DNA of 64,000 nt from Cephaloticoccus capnophilus (GCF_001580045.1 NZ_LSZP01000004.1:17010-81009); one strand, 5' to 3'. Positions 1 to 9,492 are shown, numbered from the stretch's first letter. The notes: a model not told the origin generated them from the sequence alone. Numbers and translations are program-made.

Positions 1-1
1 A

Positions 2-319
2 GGCGAGGACGTGCCGGAGGCGTGGTTTCCGCTCTGCGCGGCAGTGATGCTCGATACCTTTTCGCCCGATAAATTTGGTGGCACGGGAGAGGTGGGCGAC
101 TGGGCGAAGTTTGCCCGGCACCGTGTGCGCTATCCTACGCAGCAATGGATTTTGGCCGGTGGGCTCGGGCCCGATAATATCGGCGAGGCGGTGCGAGCGA
201 GCGGCGCGCGCTTCGTCGATGTGAATAGCGGCGTCGAGGCTGCGCCGGGGGTTAAGGATTTGCGCAAGCTGGAGCGATTTACGGCCGAGCTTGCTCGTGC
301 GCGAGCAGCGCTTGCTTGA
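2..319 (+). CDS. trpF: Phosphoribosylanthranilate isomerase, 3' part (5' end outside window)
   Basis: Isomerises phosphoribosylanthranilate to the carboxyphenylamino-deoxyribulose phosphate intermediate of tryptophan synthesis, in the cytoplasm. Only the C-terminal ~105 residues are in the window; the frame is open back to base 2, so the start lies upstream. The visible part carries the family signatures LDTF-x5-GGTG (with the general-acid Asp), the strand ILAGGLGPDNI, and the phosphate-binding DVNSGVE followed by PGVKD, as expected for the last strands of the TIM barrel. Its 3' end overlaps the convergent ogt gene by 41 bp. Other trp genes, if clustered, would lie to the left. The family call is firm. 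Confidence 0.93.
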   Translation, partial: GEDVPEAWFPLCAAVMLDTFSPDKFGGTGEVGDWAKFARHRVRYPTQQWILAGGLGPDNIGEAVRASGARFVDVNSGVEAAPGVKDLRKLERFTAELARARAALA

Positions 320-806
320 TTTCGAGGCCAAAGGCGAAGCCGCCGAGCGTGCCGTTTGCGGCGATCACTCGGTGGCAGGGGACGATGAGGCAAATCGGGT
401 TGGCTGCATTGGCCGAGCCGACGCCGCGTGCGGCTTTCGGGCTGCCAAGTTGTGCGGCGAGTGCGCCGTAACTCGTAGTCTCGCCGAAAGGGATTTCGCG
501 CAGCGCGGCCCAAACGCGCTGCTGAAATGCGGTGCCGCGCGCGGCGAGCGCTAGGTCGAAGCGGTGGCGTTTTTGCCTAAAATACTCTTCGACCTGCTTA
601 CGGGCTTCGCTGCGGCGAGTGGGCGTTTTGAACGCGCTGCCTGCGGGCTTCGCTGCGGCGGGTAGGCGCTTGCGCAGCGCAGTTTCCTCGCCGAAAGCGG
701 TGGCGTGGATTGCGCCGCTTGTATCGGTCGCGATTGAGAATGGGCCGATTGGCGTGGCGAAGGTTTCTAGGAAGAGTGGGGGAGGCAGGGGAGATTGGCG
801 GGGCAT
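279..806 (-). CDS. ogt: Methylated-DNA--protein-cysteine methyltransferase
   Basis: Suicide DNA-repair enzyme that moves the alkyl group from O6-alkylguanine (and O4-alkylthymine) to its own cysteine. The protein is 175 residues, the usual size of a stand-alone Ogt/AGT without an Ada domain. The active site PCHRV is at residues 143-147 (Cys144), preceded by NPICLIV, and the recognition-helix region FGETTSYGALA...ARGVGSANAANP is typical. It is convergent with trpF and overlaps it by 41 bp, so the tails of two unrelated proteins are encoded on opposite strands of the same DNA. No Ada-type regulator is next to it. Confidence 0.93.
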   Translation of the reverse strand: MPRQSPLPPPLFLETFATPIGPFSIATDTSGAIHATAFGEETALRKRLPAAAKPAGSAFKTPTRRSEARKQVEEYFRQKRHRFDLALAARGTAFQQRVWAALREIPFGETTSYGALAAQLGSPKAARGVGSANAANPICLIVPCHRVIAANGTLGGFAFGLEIKQALLAHEQARP

Positions 807-873
807 AGTGTGCGGAAGCTGTGTGCCGATCGACCTCTCGACAAGGCCGGTCGCAGTGGCACAGTGGGTGCCG

Positions 874-1326
874 ATGAGCTCAAAACTTTACGACCAATTG
901 CGTGCGGACATCATCACTGCCATGAAGGCGCGCGACTCGGTGACGACCACTGCGCTGCGCACTGCCGATGCGGCGATTAAGCGCGCCGAGCTCGACGGCA
1001 ATCTGGCAATCGACGACGCGCTCGTGCTGGCGACCTTGCGCAAGGCGGTCAAAAACTTGAGCGACGCGCGGGAGGATTTTCTAAAAGCGGGACGCGCTGA
1101 CCTCGTCGCTGCCAATGATGCCGAAATCGCACTTTTATCGAAATACCTGCCGCAGTCGCTTTCTCTAGAAAAGCTGGAGGCACTCGTAGTCGATGCGATC
1201 GCGGCGACCGGGGCTACGGCGAAGCGCGACATGGGCCGAGTGGTGGCCGCACTCAAACAACACGCAGACGCAGGCTCAATCGACTTCGGCACCGCCAGCA
1301 AACTCATCCAAGCTCGGCTCGGCTGA
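874..1326 (+). CDS. yqeY: GatB/YqeY domain-containing protein
   Basis: A 150-residue protein of the YqeY family, homologous to the tRNA-binding tail domain of the GatB amidotransferase subunit; its cellular role is not settled. The sequence shows the helical N-terminal half (LRADIITAMKARDS, followed by ALRTADAAIKRAE) and the C-terminal signature DMGRVVAALKQ with GSIDFGTASKLIQARL. The frame is open upstream to 532, but the family begins at MSSKLYDQL, so the ATG at 874 is used; the extra upstream residues are antisense to ogt. The gene is divergent from ogt. Confidence 0.9.
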   Translation: MSSKLYDQLRADIITAMKARDSVTTTALRTADAAIKRAELDGNLAIDDALVLATLRKAVKNLSDAREDFLKAGRADLVAANDAEIALLSKYLPQSLSLEKLEALVVDAIAATGATAKRDMGRVVAALKQHADAGSIDFGTASKLIQARLG

Positions 1327-1331
1327 AGGCA

Positions 1332-1400
1332 GGGCGGTCAGTGACCGCAGCCAAAATAAAACAGCACCGCCGCCGCTGCGCTCGCGTGGGCAGCACGCGG
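1332..1400. repeat. Probable remnant of the dispersed hairpin element
   Basis: The segment holds the short palindrome GCGGTCAGTGACCGC, which recurs at the ends of the elements at 36216, 52654 and 63556, followed by GCCAAAATAAAACAGC, close to GCCAAATAAAACAGC inside the 63556 element. The rest of the element is absent. It lies between the convergent yqeY and ffh, a position like that of the intact copies. Confidence 0.5.
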
Positions 1401-1435
1401 CGCCTATGCCGCTGCCCGTGCGCAGCGTGAAACGC

Positions 1436-2836
1436 TCACTGGAGGAAGCCGCCGCCGAGTCCACCGAGTCCGCCGCTCGCGCCCGCTGCACCGGCTCCGC
1501 CCATGCCGCCATTTGCCTGCATGGCTTGTTGCATTTGGCGCATCATTTTGCGCGAGCCGCCGCCTTTCATCATCCGCATCATTTTCTGCATTTGCTGGAA
1601 CTGTTTCAGGAGTTGGTTGACCTCGACGATTTTGACACCTGCGCCGTTGGCGATGCGTTGGCGGCGGCTGCCGTTAAGGATTTGGGGCTTTTGGCGTTCT
1701 TGGCGTGTCATCGATTGGATGATGGCCTCGGTGCGGCTCATTTGTTTGTCGGCGTTGTCGGGGAGGGCGACGCCGCTCATGCCGGGGATCATTTTGAGCA
1801 GGCCCTGCATGGGGCCCATTTTTTTGAGCTGCTGCATTTGGGCGAGGAAATCGTCGAGGTCGAAGTCGGCTTTGCGCAGCTTCTCGGCCATGCGCTCGGC
1901 TTCTTTTTGGTCGATGGTTTCTTGGGCGCGCTCGACGAGTGAGACGACGTCGCCCATGCCGAGGATGCGGGAGGCGAGGCGGTCGGGGTGGAAGGGTTCG
2001 AAGGCGTCGGTCTTTTCGCCGGTGCCGGCAAATTTGATCGGGACGCCGGTGATTGCCTTGATGGAGAGGGCGGCACCGCCGCGCGCGTCGCCGTCGAGTT
2101 TGGTGAGGATGAGGCCGGTCAGGGAGACGGCGTCGTGAAAGGCGCGGGCGACGTTGACGGCTTCTTGGCCGAGGGCGCCATCGGCTACGAGGAGGACTTC
2201 ATCGGGCTGGATGCGGGTGCGCAGCAGCTTGATTTCCTCGATGAGGTCGGTGTCGATTTGGAGGCGTCCGGCGGTGTCGAAGAGGAGGGCGTCGTGGTTG
2301 CCTGCTTTGGCGGCGTCGAGTGCGGCCTTGCCGATTGCGGAGACGTCGCGCGAGTGGCGGTCGGCGTAAAACCCGAGTCCTTCTTGGGCGGCGAGGATTT
2401 CGAGTTGGTCGATGGCAGCGGGGCGGTAGATATCGCAGGCCACGAGGAGGGGCGAGTAGCCGCGTTTTTTGAGTAGCCGGCCGAGTTTGGCGGTGGAGGT
2501 GGTTTTGCCCGAACCGTGGAGGCCGACCATCATGAGGCGCAGCGGGCGGTGGTCGGAGAGCGCGGTGGTGCCTTCGCCAAGGAGGGCGCTGAGTTCGTCG
2601 TGGATGATTTTGACGATTTGCTGGCCGGGGGTGACGGACTTGAGGACGTCTTGGCCGATGCAGGCGCTTTGGACGCGGTCGATAAAATCGCGGGCAACCT
2701 TGAAGTGCACGTCGGCGGCAAGGAGTGCCGTGCGGACTTCTTTGAGGGCGTCGGCCATGTTGGCCTCGGTGAGGCGGCCTACGCCACGAAGGTTGCGGAG
2801 GGCGGAGCCGAGTTTGTCAGTAAGGGATTCAAACAT
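1436..2836 (-). CDS. ffh: Signal recognition particle protein Ffh
   Basis: GTPase of the signal recognition particle; it binds signal sequences of nascent membrane proteins and docks with FtsY. The 466 residues show the N-domain, then the G-domain with P-loop [14 protein letters not shown] and [10 protein letters not shown], then a methionine-rich M-domain containing the SRP-RNA-binding segment [18 protein letters not shown] and a Met/Gln/Lys/Gly-rich tail. The start is placed at [10 protein letters not shown] (2836), the normal N-terminus, rather than the longest frame at 2860. No clear Shine-Dalgarno site precedes it. The 4.5S RNA gene was not found nearby. Confidence 0.96.
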   Translation of the reverse strand: MFESLTDKLGSALRNLRGVGRLTEANMADALKEVRTALLAADVHFKVARDFIDRVQSACIGQDVLKSVTPGQQIVKIIHDELSALLGEGTTALSDHRPLRLMMVGLHGSGKTTSTAKLGRLLKKRGYSPLLVACDIYRPAAIDQLEILAAQEGLGFYADRHSRDVSAIGKAALDAAKAGNHDALLFDTAGRLQIDTDLIEEIKLLRTRIQPDEVLLVADGALGQEAVNVARAFHDAVSLTGLILTKLDGDARGGAALSIKAITGVPIKFAGTGEKTDAFEPFHPDRLASRILGMGDVVSLVERAQETIDQKEAERMAEKLRKADFDLDDFLAQMQQLKKMGPMQGLLKMIPGMSGVALPDNADKQMSRTEAIIQSMTRQERQKPQILNGSRRQRIANGAGVKIVEVNQLLKQFQQMQKMMRMMKGGGSRKMMRQMQQAMQANGGMGGAGAAGASGGLGGLGGGFLQ

Positions 2837-3007
2837 GGTGCTAGTCGCACATCCATTCACGCTGGCGCGACAGCATGCAAGAACCCAACGCCGCTTCCCG
2901 CACTGCGGTGGCTCGATGCGCAGTAGCTACGCCTCATATTTCACTGCGGCGTCATATAATAGTGTGGATTCGCGAAGCGGGGGCGGCACACAGTGTGCGC
3001 TTTCCCT

Positions 3008-3574
3008 ATGAATCCTGTTCTTAAGCTTTTGATGGAGAGCAGCGGTGGCGGAGTCGCTGCTTCGGCGGCGACCAGCGCGCTGGGCTCGGTCGCACAGTTG
3101 GCGCAGCTCGCTGGGCTTTCGGAGGCGGAGGTTAAGGCGCAGTTCGATGAGCTTAAAACGCAGGGCGTTTTTCTCGGTTGGCGACCTGTGCTGGACTGGG
3201 CGCGTGTGAGTGCGGCTAGCGGCAGCGCCTCGGCAGGTGAGGGCGGCGCAGCCGTTGCGCAAGGTACGGTGCGCGCGGTGATCGAAGTGCGGCTAACGCC
3301 GGAGCGCGGGGGCGGGTTTAACCGGCTGGCGAAGCGGATAAGCCTCTTCGATGAGGTGGAGTCGTGCTTCCTAATGTCGGGCGGCTACGACCTGCTCGTT
3401 TTTGTAAAGGGGCAGTCGATGCAGAAGGTCGCGGGCTTCGTCTCCGAAAAACTTTCGACGATCTCTGGCGTGCTCTCCACGTCTACGCATTTCCAACTGC
3501 GTTGCTACAAGGACCAAGGCTTCGTCCTCGACCCTGATCAGGGTGAGGCGGAGCGGCTGAGCATCGCCCCGTAA
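3008..3574 (+). CDS. Lrp/AsnC-family transcriptional regulator
   Basis: A 188-residue protein with an N-terminal winged-helix-like segment (AQLAGLSEAEVKAQFDELKT, then GVFLGWRPVLDW) and a C-terminal ligand-binding RAM/ACT-like domain (VRAVIEVRL, FDEVESCFLMSGGYDLLVFV, ISGVLSTSTHFQL). Between them is an Ala/Ser/Gly-rich stretch (about residues 68-85) not usual for the family. The start at 3008 (MNPVLKLLME) is preferred to an upstream alternative at 2993. It lies 43 bp before an aminotransferase in the same direction; the same pairing is known as yugG-yugH in Bacillus, which suggests it regulates that enzyme. Confidence 0.88.
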   Translation: MNPVLKLLMESSGGGVAASAATSALGSVAQLAQLAGLSEAEVKAQFDELKTQGVFLGWRPVLDWARVSAASGSASAGEGGAAVAQGTVRAVIEVRLTPERGGGFNRLAKRISLFDEVESCFLMSGGYDLLVFVKGQSMQKVAGFVSEKLSTISGVLSTSTHFQLRCYKDQGFVLDPDQGEAERLSIAP

Positions 3575-3617
3575 TGCTCTGCGTAGTCCGCTAACTATTA
3601 CAAAACGAAATACTGAG

Positions 3618-4835
3618 ATGACCCCCATGAGTAATGACACAGCGCAACAACGTTGGGTAGCGGCGCACATTGCTGGACTGCCGAGGAGCGGGATTCGCGA
3701 TTTTTTTGAACTCGTCGCCAAGATGAAGGGCCAAGACGTGATTTCGCTCGGTGTGGGCGAGCCGGACTTTGTCACGCCGTGGCACATCCGCGAGGCGGCC
3801 ATTTACGCGCTCGAAAAGGGAAAGACTCACTACACCTCGAATCTAGGGATGCTGGAGTTGCGCCGCGCGATTTCGGATTACGTGGCCGGGCATTTCGGCG
3901 TCTCGTATCGGCCCGAAGACCAAGTGCTCGTAACGGTGGGTGTGAGCGAGGCGCTGGACTTGGCCTTCCGCGCGTTTTGCAACCCGGGCGATAAGGTGCT
4001 GTATCACTCGCCGTGCTACGTGTCGTACCATCCCAGCATCGCGCTCGTGCACGCGCAGGGAATCGCGGTGCCGACCTACGCGAAGGATAACTTCGCTCTG
4101 ACCGCGGAGGCGCTCCGTGCGGCGTGGGAGCCGGGCTGTAAAATCCTAATGCTCAACTTGCCCTGCAACCCGACAGGCGGCACCTGCACGCGCGATCAGC
4201 TCAGCGAAATCGCCGAGTTCGCCCGCGAGAAAGATCTCTTGGTTTTCAGCGATGAGATTTACTCGGAGCTCACCTTCGAGGGCCAGCACACGAGTATCGC
4301 GAGCCTGCCCGGGATGGCCGAGCGCACGGTTTTCCTGCACGGATTTTCTAAAGCCTTTGCAATGACAGGCTGGCGAATCGGCTACGCGTGTGGGCCAGAG
4401 GCGCTCATCGACGCGATGATGAAAGTGCACCAATACTCAATGATGTGTGTCTCCATCGTCTCACAGGAGGCAGCGATCGAAGCTCTCACGCATGGCTGGG
4501 ATAGCGTGCAGGCGATGCGTGAGCAATACCACCGGCGGCGCGATTTGCTCGTGCGTCGGTTTAACGAGATGGGCCTAAAATGCCACTCGCCGCGCGGCTC
4601 ATTTTACACCTTTCCCGACATCACGGCGACTGGGCTCGACGAGCGGACCTTTGCCGCTGAGTTGCTCAAACAAGAGAAAGTCGCGGTCGTCCCGGGTACG
4701 GCGTTTGGCGAGGGCGGGCGCGGCCATGTGCGCGCGTGCTTCGCCACCGCCTACGACCAAATCATTGAGGCTTGCGACCGGATGGAGCGATTTGTGGCGG
4801 CCCAACTTGGGAAGTCAGATACAGGAAACCGATGA
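3618..4835 (+). CDS. Class I/II pyridoxal-phosphate aminotransferase
   Basis: Fold-type I aminotransferase of 405 residues, close to the aspartate/aromatic/branched group. The PLP-binding lysine is Lys245 in GFSKAFAMTGWR; other signatures are LPCNPTGG, FSDEIYSEL and the distal arginine region near GHVRACFA. Substrate cannot be read from sequence. A second in-frame ATG at 3627 is possible. It follows an AsnC-type regulator and its stop overlaps the start codon of der (ATGA), so the three genes probably share a transcript. Confidence 0.92.
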   Translation: MTPMSNDTAQQRWVAAHIAGLPRSGIRDFFELVAKMKGQDVISLGVGEPDFVTPWHIREAAIYALEKGKTHYTSNLGMLELRRAISDYVAGHFGVSYRPEDQVLVTVGVSEALDLAFRAFCNPGDKVLYHSPCYVSYHPSIALVHAQGIAVPTYAKDNFALTAEALRAAWEPGCKILMLNLPCNPTGGTCTRDQLSEIAEFAREKDLLVFSDEIYSELTFEGQHTSIASLPGMAERTVFLHGFSKAFAMTGWRIGYACGPEALIDAMMKVHQYSMMCVSIVSQEAAIEALTHGWDSVQAMREQYHRRRDLLVRRFNEMGLKCHSPRGSFYTFPDITATGLDERTFAAELLKQEKVAVVPGTAFGEGGRGHVRACFATAYDQIIEACDRMERFVAAQLGKSDTGNR

Positions 4836-6430
4836 GCAGCCACGCACGCACACAGAACCGTATCGTCGCCATTGTGGGCCGGCCCAATGTGGGCAAAAGC
4901 CGCCTGTTTAACCGATTGGCGCGGCGGCGTATTTCCATCGTGCACGATGAGGCGGGGATCACGCGCGATGTGATTTCGACCGAGATCGAGGAGGGCCGCT
5001 ACACGTTGCTCGATACGAGTGGGCTCGGGCTCACGGGGAGTGATACGCCGCAGCGGATCACGGCAGCGGCGGAGCAACAGGTGGACTTTGCCATCGATAC
5101 GGCGGGGCTGATTCTCTTCGTCATCGATGGACTTAGCGGCACGACTGCGCTCGACGAGCAAATCGCGCGCAAACTGCGCCGCGCAAAGGCAAAGGTGCGG
5201 CTCGTCGTCAACAAGGCAGACTTCGATGAGGCGCGTGTCGATTTGGCCGAGGCGTATCGCTTCGGGCTGGGCGAGCCGATCAGCGTTTCGGCAGAGCACG
5301 GGCACGGCGAAGGGCGGCTGCGCGAGGCGATTTTAGACGCACTTGGGCCAGCACCAGAGCCGGATGGGGAAGCGGACGACGCGGGAGTTGAAAACGCTGA
5401 GGAGGCGGCCCCCCAGCCTTATAAAAGTCGAGAAAAGCGCCCCCTGCGGCTCTGCTTCCTCGGCCGGCCCAATGTTGGGAAATCCTCGCTCAGCAACCGG
5501 CTGCTCGCGAGCGAGCGCTTAATCGTAAGCGACATGCCCGGCACGACGCGTGACGCGGTCGAGTTGCCCTTTACGTTCACGGGCCGCAATGGCCGCAGCT
5601 ACCCGTTCAGCCTCATTGATACGGCGGGCATCAAGGCGGCGACCAAGCTCGCGGCGCCGGTGGAGTATTTTTCGCGCTTGCGCTCGCTCGATGCGATTCA
5701 GCGTGCGGACGTGGTCTTCCTCGTGCTCGATGCGCTGGAAGGCGTCACCCAGCAGGACAAGGCGATTGCGGGCGAGGCGGTGAAGGAGCGCAAACCCATC
5801 GTCGTCGTCGTTAATAAGTGGGATCTCGTGCACGCCGCCTTTGAAAAGCCCGAGGGCTTAAAGGGCTTCGCGAGTGAGCGAGATTACCGCGAGAAGTATG
5901 AGCGGGCCGTTTTTGAGCGCTTGTTTTTTACGCCGGGTGCGCCGCTCATTTTTGCTTCGGCGCATAGCGAACTCGCGCTCGACCGGATGATGAACGCGGC
6001 GGTGAAGCTCGACCGCACTTTAGAGAAAAAGCTCCCCACGGGCCGCCTCAACCGGCTGCTTGCGGAACTCACCGAGCGCACGCCGCCGCCCGTTGTCGGT
6101 AGCCGCCGCTTTCGGATTTATTATGCGACGCAGACGGGGCGCCGCCCCTTTCGCATTCGGATTTTTTGTAACCGCGAAGACCGGCTCCCCGAGAGCTACC
6201 GCCGTTACCTCGAGTCGGGCGTGATACGCGAATTCAAACTCGAAGGCTGCCCCGTCTACTTCGACCTCGTCGGCAAAGAAAAGCACACGCCCGGGGCCTC
6301 CTACACTTCACGGAAAAACTCGGCAGGCACGGAGGCGCACTCTCCGACTCCGGCTAAGTGGCGGAGCGCGGAAGCCGCTGAATTGGGGGCGGACAATTTC
6401 GGAGGCGACTACACGACGCTCGAAGATTAG
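4832..6430 (+). CDS. der: Ribosome biogenesis GTPase Der (EngA)
   Basis: Double-GTPase factor needed for 50S subunit maturation. It has two G-domains, each with the P-loop GRPNVGKS (about residues 14-21 and 210-217), DTSG/DTAG G3 motifs, NKAD and NKWD G4 motifs, and a C-terminal KH-like domain (FRIYYATQTGRRPFRIRIFC). At 532 residues it is longer than the usual ~440-490, because of an acidic linker between the G-domains and a ~50-residue polar tail after the KH domain. The start at 4832 overlaps the aminotransferase stop by four bases; the longer frame from 4772 reads inside that gene. Confidence 0.95.
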   Translation: MSSHARTQNRIVAIVGRPNVGKSRLFNRLARRRISIVHDEAGITRDVISTEIEEGRYTLLDTSGLGLTGSDTPQRITAAAEQQVDFAIDTAGLILFVIDGLSGTTALDEQIARKLRRAKAKVRLVVNKADFDEARVDLAEAYRFGLGEPISVSAEHGHGEGRLREAILDALGPAPEPDGEADDAGVENAEEAAPQPYKSREKRPLRLCFLGRPNVGKSSLSNRLLASERLIVSDMPGTTRDAVELPFTFTGRNGRSYPFSLIDTAGIKAATKLAAPVEYFSRLRSLDAIQRADVVFLVLDALEGVTQQDKAIAGEAVKERKPIVVVVNKWDLVHAAFEKPEGLKGFASERDYREKYERAVFERLFFTPGAPLIFASAHSELALDRMMNAAVKLDRTLEKKLPTGRLNRLLAELTERTPPPVVGSRRFRIYYATQTGRRPFRIRIFCNREDRLPESYRRYLESGVIREFKLEGCPVYFDLVGKEKHTPGASYTSRKNSAGTEAHSPTPAKWRSAEAAELGADNFGGDYTTLED

Positions 6431-6457
6431 GCCGATCTCAGCCAGAGATAACTCACT

Positions 6458-7441
6458 GTGACGACCGCTGCTGCTCCACTCCGCCTCGTATTTCTGGGCT
6501 CTGACCCAATCGCACTGCCGCTGCTCAACTGGCTTTGGGAAAGCACCGAAGGCCCTGCGGTCGCGCAGATAGTTGGCGTCTTTACGCAGCCGGACCGCCC
6601 GGTTGGGCGCGGCCAAAAAATCACGGCCAATGCGATAAAACAGTGGGCACTTGCGCGAGGACTTCCCGTTTACCAACCGGAGACGCTCGACACGTTTGCG
6701 CTCGATACACTGGCTTCGCTGCGGGCGGATCTCTCGCTTGTTATGGCCTACGGACATATCTTGCGGGACGAGTTTATCGCTGCGCCACGACTCGGGACGC
6801 TCAACCTGCACGCCTCAATTTTGCCCGCGTATCGCGGAGCCTCGCCGATTCAGATGGCAGTTGCGAATGGTGAGACGGAGACAGGGCTTAGCCTCATGCG
6901 AATCGTCCGCGAGCTCGACGCGGGGGCGGTGGCCGATGTCGAGCGCGTGCCAATCGCCCCGCTCGATACCGCGCTCGAAGTCGAAGCCAAACTCGCTGCT
7001 GCCTGCGTGCCGCTCCTTGCGCGAAACTTGCCGAAGTTGGCCAGAGGCGAGCTCGTCTTTCACGAACAGGACCACGCTAGAGCGACCTTTTGCCGTCGGC
7101 TGGAAAAGAGCGACGGCGTCCTCGACTTTACGCGCCCCGCTGCCGAACTCGCCGCGCGAATCAACGGCCTTTTCCCCTGGCCAGCCTGCTCGTTCCAGGT
7201 TGGCGAGAAGTCGATTAAGTGCGGTTTGGCCGATGTTGCGCCGAGTGCGGTGGCGAGTGTCGCCGCGCACGCTACGGGCCCCGGCACAGTCCTCGGCGCA
7301 GACGCGGAGGGGCTTTTGATTTCGACGGGCGAGGGGATTTTGCGCGTGAGGCGACTACAGCGCCCCGGCGGCCAAATGCTCCCCGCTGCCGACTTCCTGC
7401 GCGGCAACCCGATCTTAGCGGGCACGGTGTGCGGTCAGTGA
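6458..7441 (+). CDS. fmt: Methionyl-tRNA formyltransferase
   Basis: Formylates initiator Met-tRNA using 10-formyl-tetrahydrofolate. The protein is 327 residues with a GTG start, 27 bp after der. The N-terminal hydrolase fold has LVFLGSDPIALPLL, the substrate loop FTQPDRPVGRGQK, and the catalytic region LNLHASILPAYRGASPI (Asn and His of the triad); the conserved ELDAGAV supplies the Asp. The C-terminal tRNA-binding domain begins near FCRRLEKSDGVLDFTRPA. No def gene is adjacent. Confidence 0.95.
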   Translation: MTTAAAPLRLVFLGSDPIALPLLNWLWESTEGPAVAQIVGVFTQPDRPVGRGQKITANAIKQWALARGLPVYQPETLDTFALDTLASLRADLSLVMAYGHILRDEFIAAPRLGTLNLHASILPAYRGASPIQMAVANGETETGLSLMRIVRELDAGAVADVERVPIAPLDTALEVEAKLAAACVPLLARNLPKLARGELVFHEQDHARATFCRRLEKSDGVLDFTRPAAELAARINGLFPWPACSFQVGEKSIKCGLADVAPSAVASVAAHATGPGTVLGADAEGLLISTGEGILRVRRLQRPGGQMLPAADFLRGNPILAGTVCGQ

Positions 7442-7630
7442 TCGCGGCCATTTTGGCGAAGGCCCGTTGGTAGGTTCGCCTGCCAAGCCTGACCACGCGC
7501 CAAAGCGGCCCCTGCCGGAGTAGGGCAGGGCGCGTTGCGTGCTATAGGGTGTCCGCGAGATGAATTGCCAGCGGTGGGGCATCGCTAAGTCTTGTTTTTG
7601 GCTAAAGATTTGGGAGAGGCTGTGGGGGTT

Positions 7631-8203
7631 ATGTTGCTTCGCCTCTTTTTGATTTTTTCCACGCTCGGGCTCAGTGCTCATGCGCAGGGCAATGCGCTCC
7701 AATACGAACTGGCCAATTTGCGCGAAGACATGCGCGGGCTCGTGCAGCGAGTGGGCGAGTTGACGCTGCGCGTGGAGCAGCTTGAGCGCGAAAATGCGAC
7801 GCTGCGTAGCCGCAGCGATTCTGCGGCGCAAAGCTACGCGACCGTCTCGCAGCTCAACGACGCAGTGGCGGACCTTAACCGCATCGTGAAGGCCGCTGCT
7901 TCGAGCTCCAAGGGGGAGGTGCTTAAAGAGGTTGACCGGAAAATTTCGGCTCTGGCGAAACAGACGAACGCCGCGCTCGACTCGCTCGCTAAGGGCCAAG
8001 CACAGCGGCCTGCCGTGCAGACAAGCTTTAGCGACGATTACTCGCAGCAAGGGACGAGCTACACAGTGCAGCGCGGCGATACGATTTCCTCCATCGCGCA
8101 AAAGACGGGAGCGCGTGCGCGGGACATCATTAACGCCAATAAAATAGGCGACCCGACGCGGCTCCAAGTTGGGCAGACGCTCTTTATTCCTCAACCGAAG
8201 TAG
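7631..8203 (+). CDS. Secreted LysM-domain protein with coiled coil
   Basis: A 190-residue exported protein. Residues 1-20 form a signal peptide (MLLRLFLIFSTLGLSAHAQG), then a coiled coil (about 25-70, ELANLREDMRGLVQRVGEL...LEREN), a linker, and one C-terminal LysM module (SYTVQRGDTISSIAQKTG...LQVGQTLFIPQ), which binds peptidoglycan glycan strands. The layout, coiled coil then LysM, suggests an envelope anchoring or cell-wall-associated factor. The ATG at 7631 is chosen because it starts the signal peptide; the frame continues to a TTG at 7592. Catalytic residues are absent. Confidence 0.85.
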   Translation: MLLRLFLIFSTLGLSAHAQGNALQYELANLREDMRGLVQRVGELTLRVEQLERENATLRSRSDSAAQSYATVSQLNDAVADLNRIVKAAASSSKGEVLKEVDRKISALAKQTNAALDSLAKGQAQRPAVQTSFSDDYSQQGTSYTVQRGDTISSIAQKTGARARDIINANKIGDPTRLQVGQTLFIPQPK

Positions 8204-8262
8204 GTGCCGCTACCTCGCCTTATTTCCCTCCATCTCCTCCATCGTTTTTTCTGCACACACGC

Positions 8263-9453
8263 ATGTCTGCTGCTCCCGTAAAATCGCGCCTAGGCCGTGG
8301 CCTCGGCGGCCTCATCGCTAAAGCGTCTTCGCCTGCCGCTCCTGCTCCAGCGCAAGCGGCCGCTCCCGTGTCCGCTCGACCGGTAGCCGCTGCTAAAAAG
8401 CCGGTTTCCAAGTCGGGGAAATCCGTTTCGGCAAAACCGGCAGCGACATCCACGGCAGAGCGTAAGTCTACGGCTCGACCCGTAGAAACTGCCTCTTCGC
8501 CAAAGCGGAAAGCCGATGCGGCACCAAGTGCGGAAGCCTTGGCGGCGGCAAGTGCGCCTGCCTTGTCGGCTAAGGCCGCCCTGAGCACGCCGTCTGGCAC
8601 GCAAGAATGGAGGGCGGACTCGGCTTACTTGGAGATTCCGGTTTTTCAGATTGAGCCGAGCCCTTACCAAGCGCGGCGCGTGTTTGCGCCGGAAGCCCTT
8701 CGCGAGCTGGCCGAGAGCATTCAATCGGAAGGATTGCTTCAGCCCATTGTGGTGCGGCGTGTGGAGGATGCTGAGGCGGGCGCGTCGGGAGTGCGTTACC
8801 AACTGGTGGCGGGCGAGCGGCGTTGGCGCGCGTTTCAGGGGTTGAATCTAAAGGCGATTCCGGCGCGGGTGGTTGAGGCGGGCGATGCCTCTTCGGCGGC
8901 TCTCGGCTTAATTGAGAACCTTCAGCGCGACGGATTAAACCCGATCGAAGAGGCACACGGGTTTGCGAGTTTGATTCGCGACTTCGACCTCACACAGGAA
9001 GCGGCGGCTGACCGCGTGGGCCGCAGTCGCGCAAGCGTGGCGAATACGCTGCGGCTGCTCTCGCTCGACGAGGAGCTGCAAGGCTACCTCGCCAAGGGGC
9101 TGCTTTCGACGGGACATGCGAAGGTGCTGCTCGGCGTGGCAGACTCGGCGCAGCGCGCCTTGCTGGCGCGGCGGGTGATTGAGGAAGGCTTGAGCGTGCG
9201 AGCGACTGAGCGGCTTGTGCAGGAGCTTGAGAAAACCAGTAGCGCGGCTCCGCGAACGGGAGGACGCGCCGCGAAGCGCGGTGGCGCGGCACGCGATGCG
9301 GAGGCGGTGGCGGCGATTGAGCAGAAGCTCACTTCGCAACTCGGTGCGCGCGTGGCCGTGCTGCACACGCCGAAGAAAGGGCGCATTGTCATCGAATACC
9401 ACGGCAACGAGGACTTGCAGCGCGTGCTTGGGAAACTGGGCGTCGCACTGTGA
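8263..9453 (+). CDS. parB: Chromosome-partitioning protein ParB
   Basis: CTP-dependent DNA clamp of chromosome segregation, 396 residues. The N-terminal peptide RLGRGLGGLIAK is the ParA-activating tail. An Ala/Lys/Pro-rich linker of about 90 residues follows, then the ParB core with VAGERRWRAF (CTP-binding box), GLIENLQRDGLNPIEEA, and a helix-turn-helix (TQEAAADRVGRSRASVANTL) that reads parS. The C-terminal dimer domain ends the protein. Unusually, parA is not adjacent: the upstream gene encodes a LysM protein. The leader before the ATG is C/T-rich with no Shine-Dalgarno site. Confidence 0.94.
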   Translation: MSAAPVKSRLGRGLGGLIAKASSPAAPAPAQAAAPVSARPVAAAKKPVSKSGKSVSAKPAATSTAERKSTARPVETASSPKRKADAAPSAEALAAASAPALSAKAALSTPSGTQEWRADSAYLEIPVFQIEPSPYQARRVFAPEALRELAESIQSEGLLQPIVVRRVEDAEAGASGVRYQLVAGERRWRAFQGLNLKAIPARVVEAGDASSAALGLIENLQRDGLNPIEEAHGFASLIRDFDLTQEAAADRVGRSRASVANTLRLLSLDEELQGYLAKGLLSTGHAKVLLGVADSAQRALLARRVIEEGLSVRATERLVQELEKTSSAAPRTGGRAAKRGGAARDAEAVAAIEQKLTSQLGARVAVLHTPKKGRIVIEYHGNEDLQRVLGKLGVAL

Positions 9454-9492
9454 GGCGTGCCGCCTCGGCCAGTGACCGCTCTCTCTGAGCTT

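Noticed and set aside
532..873. N-terminal extension of the YqeY protein
   Set aside because: It is antisense to ogt, and the YqeY family begins at the ATG at 874.
2530..2926. Overlapping frames opposite ffh, pdh, sucA and clpB
   Set aside because: High GC gives long open shadow frames on the other strand of conserved genes; none has family motifs or a ribosome site.
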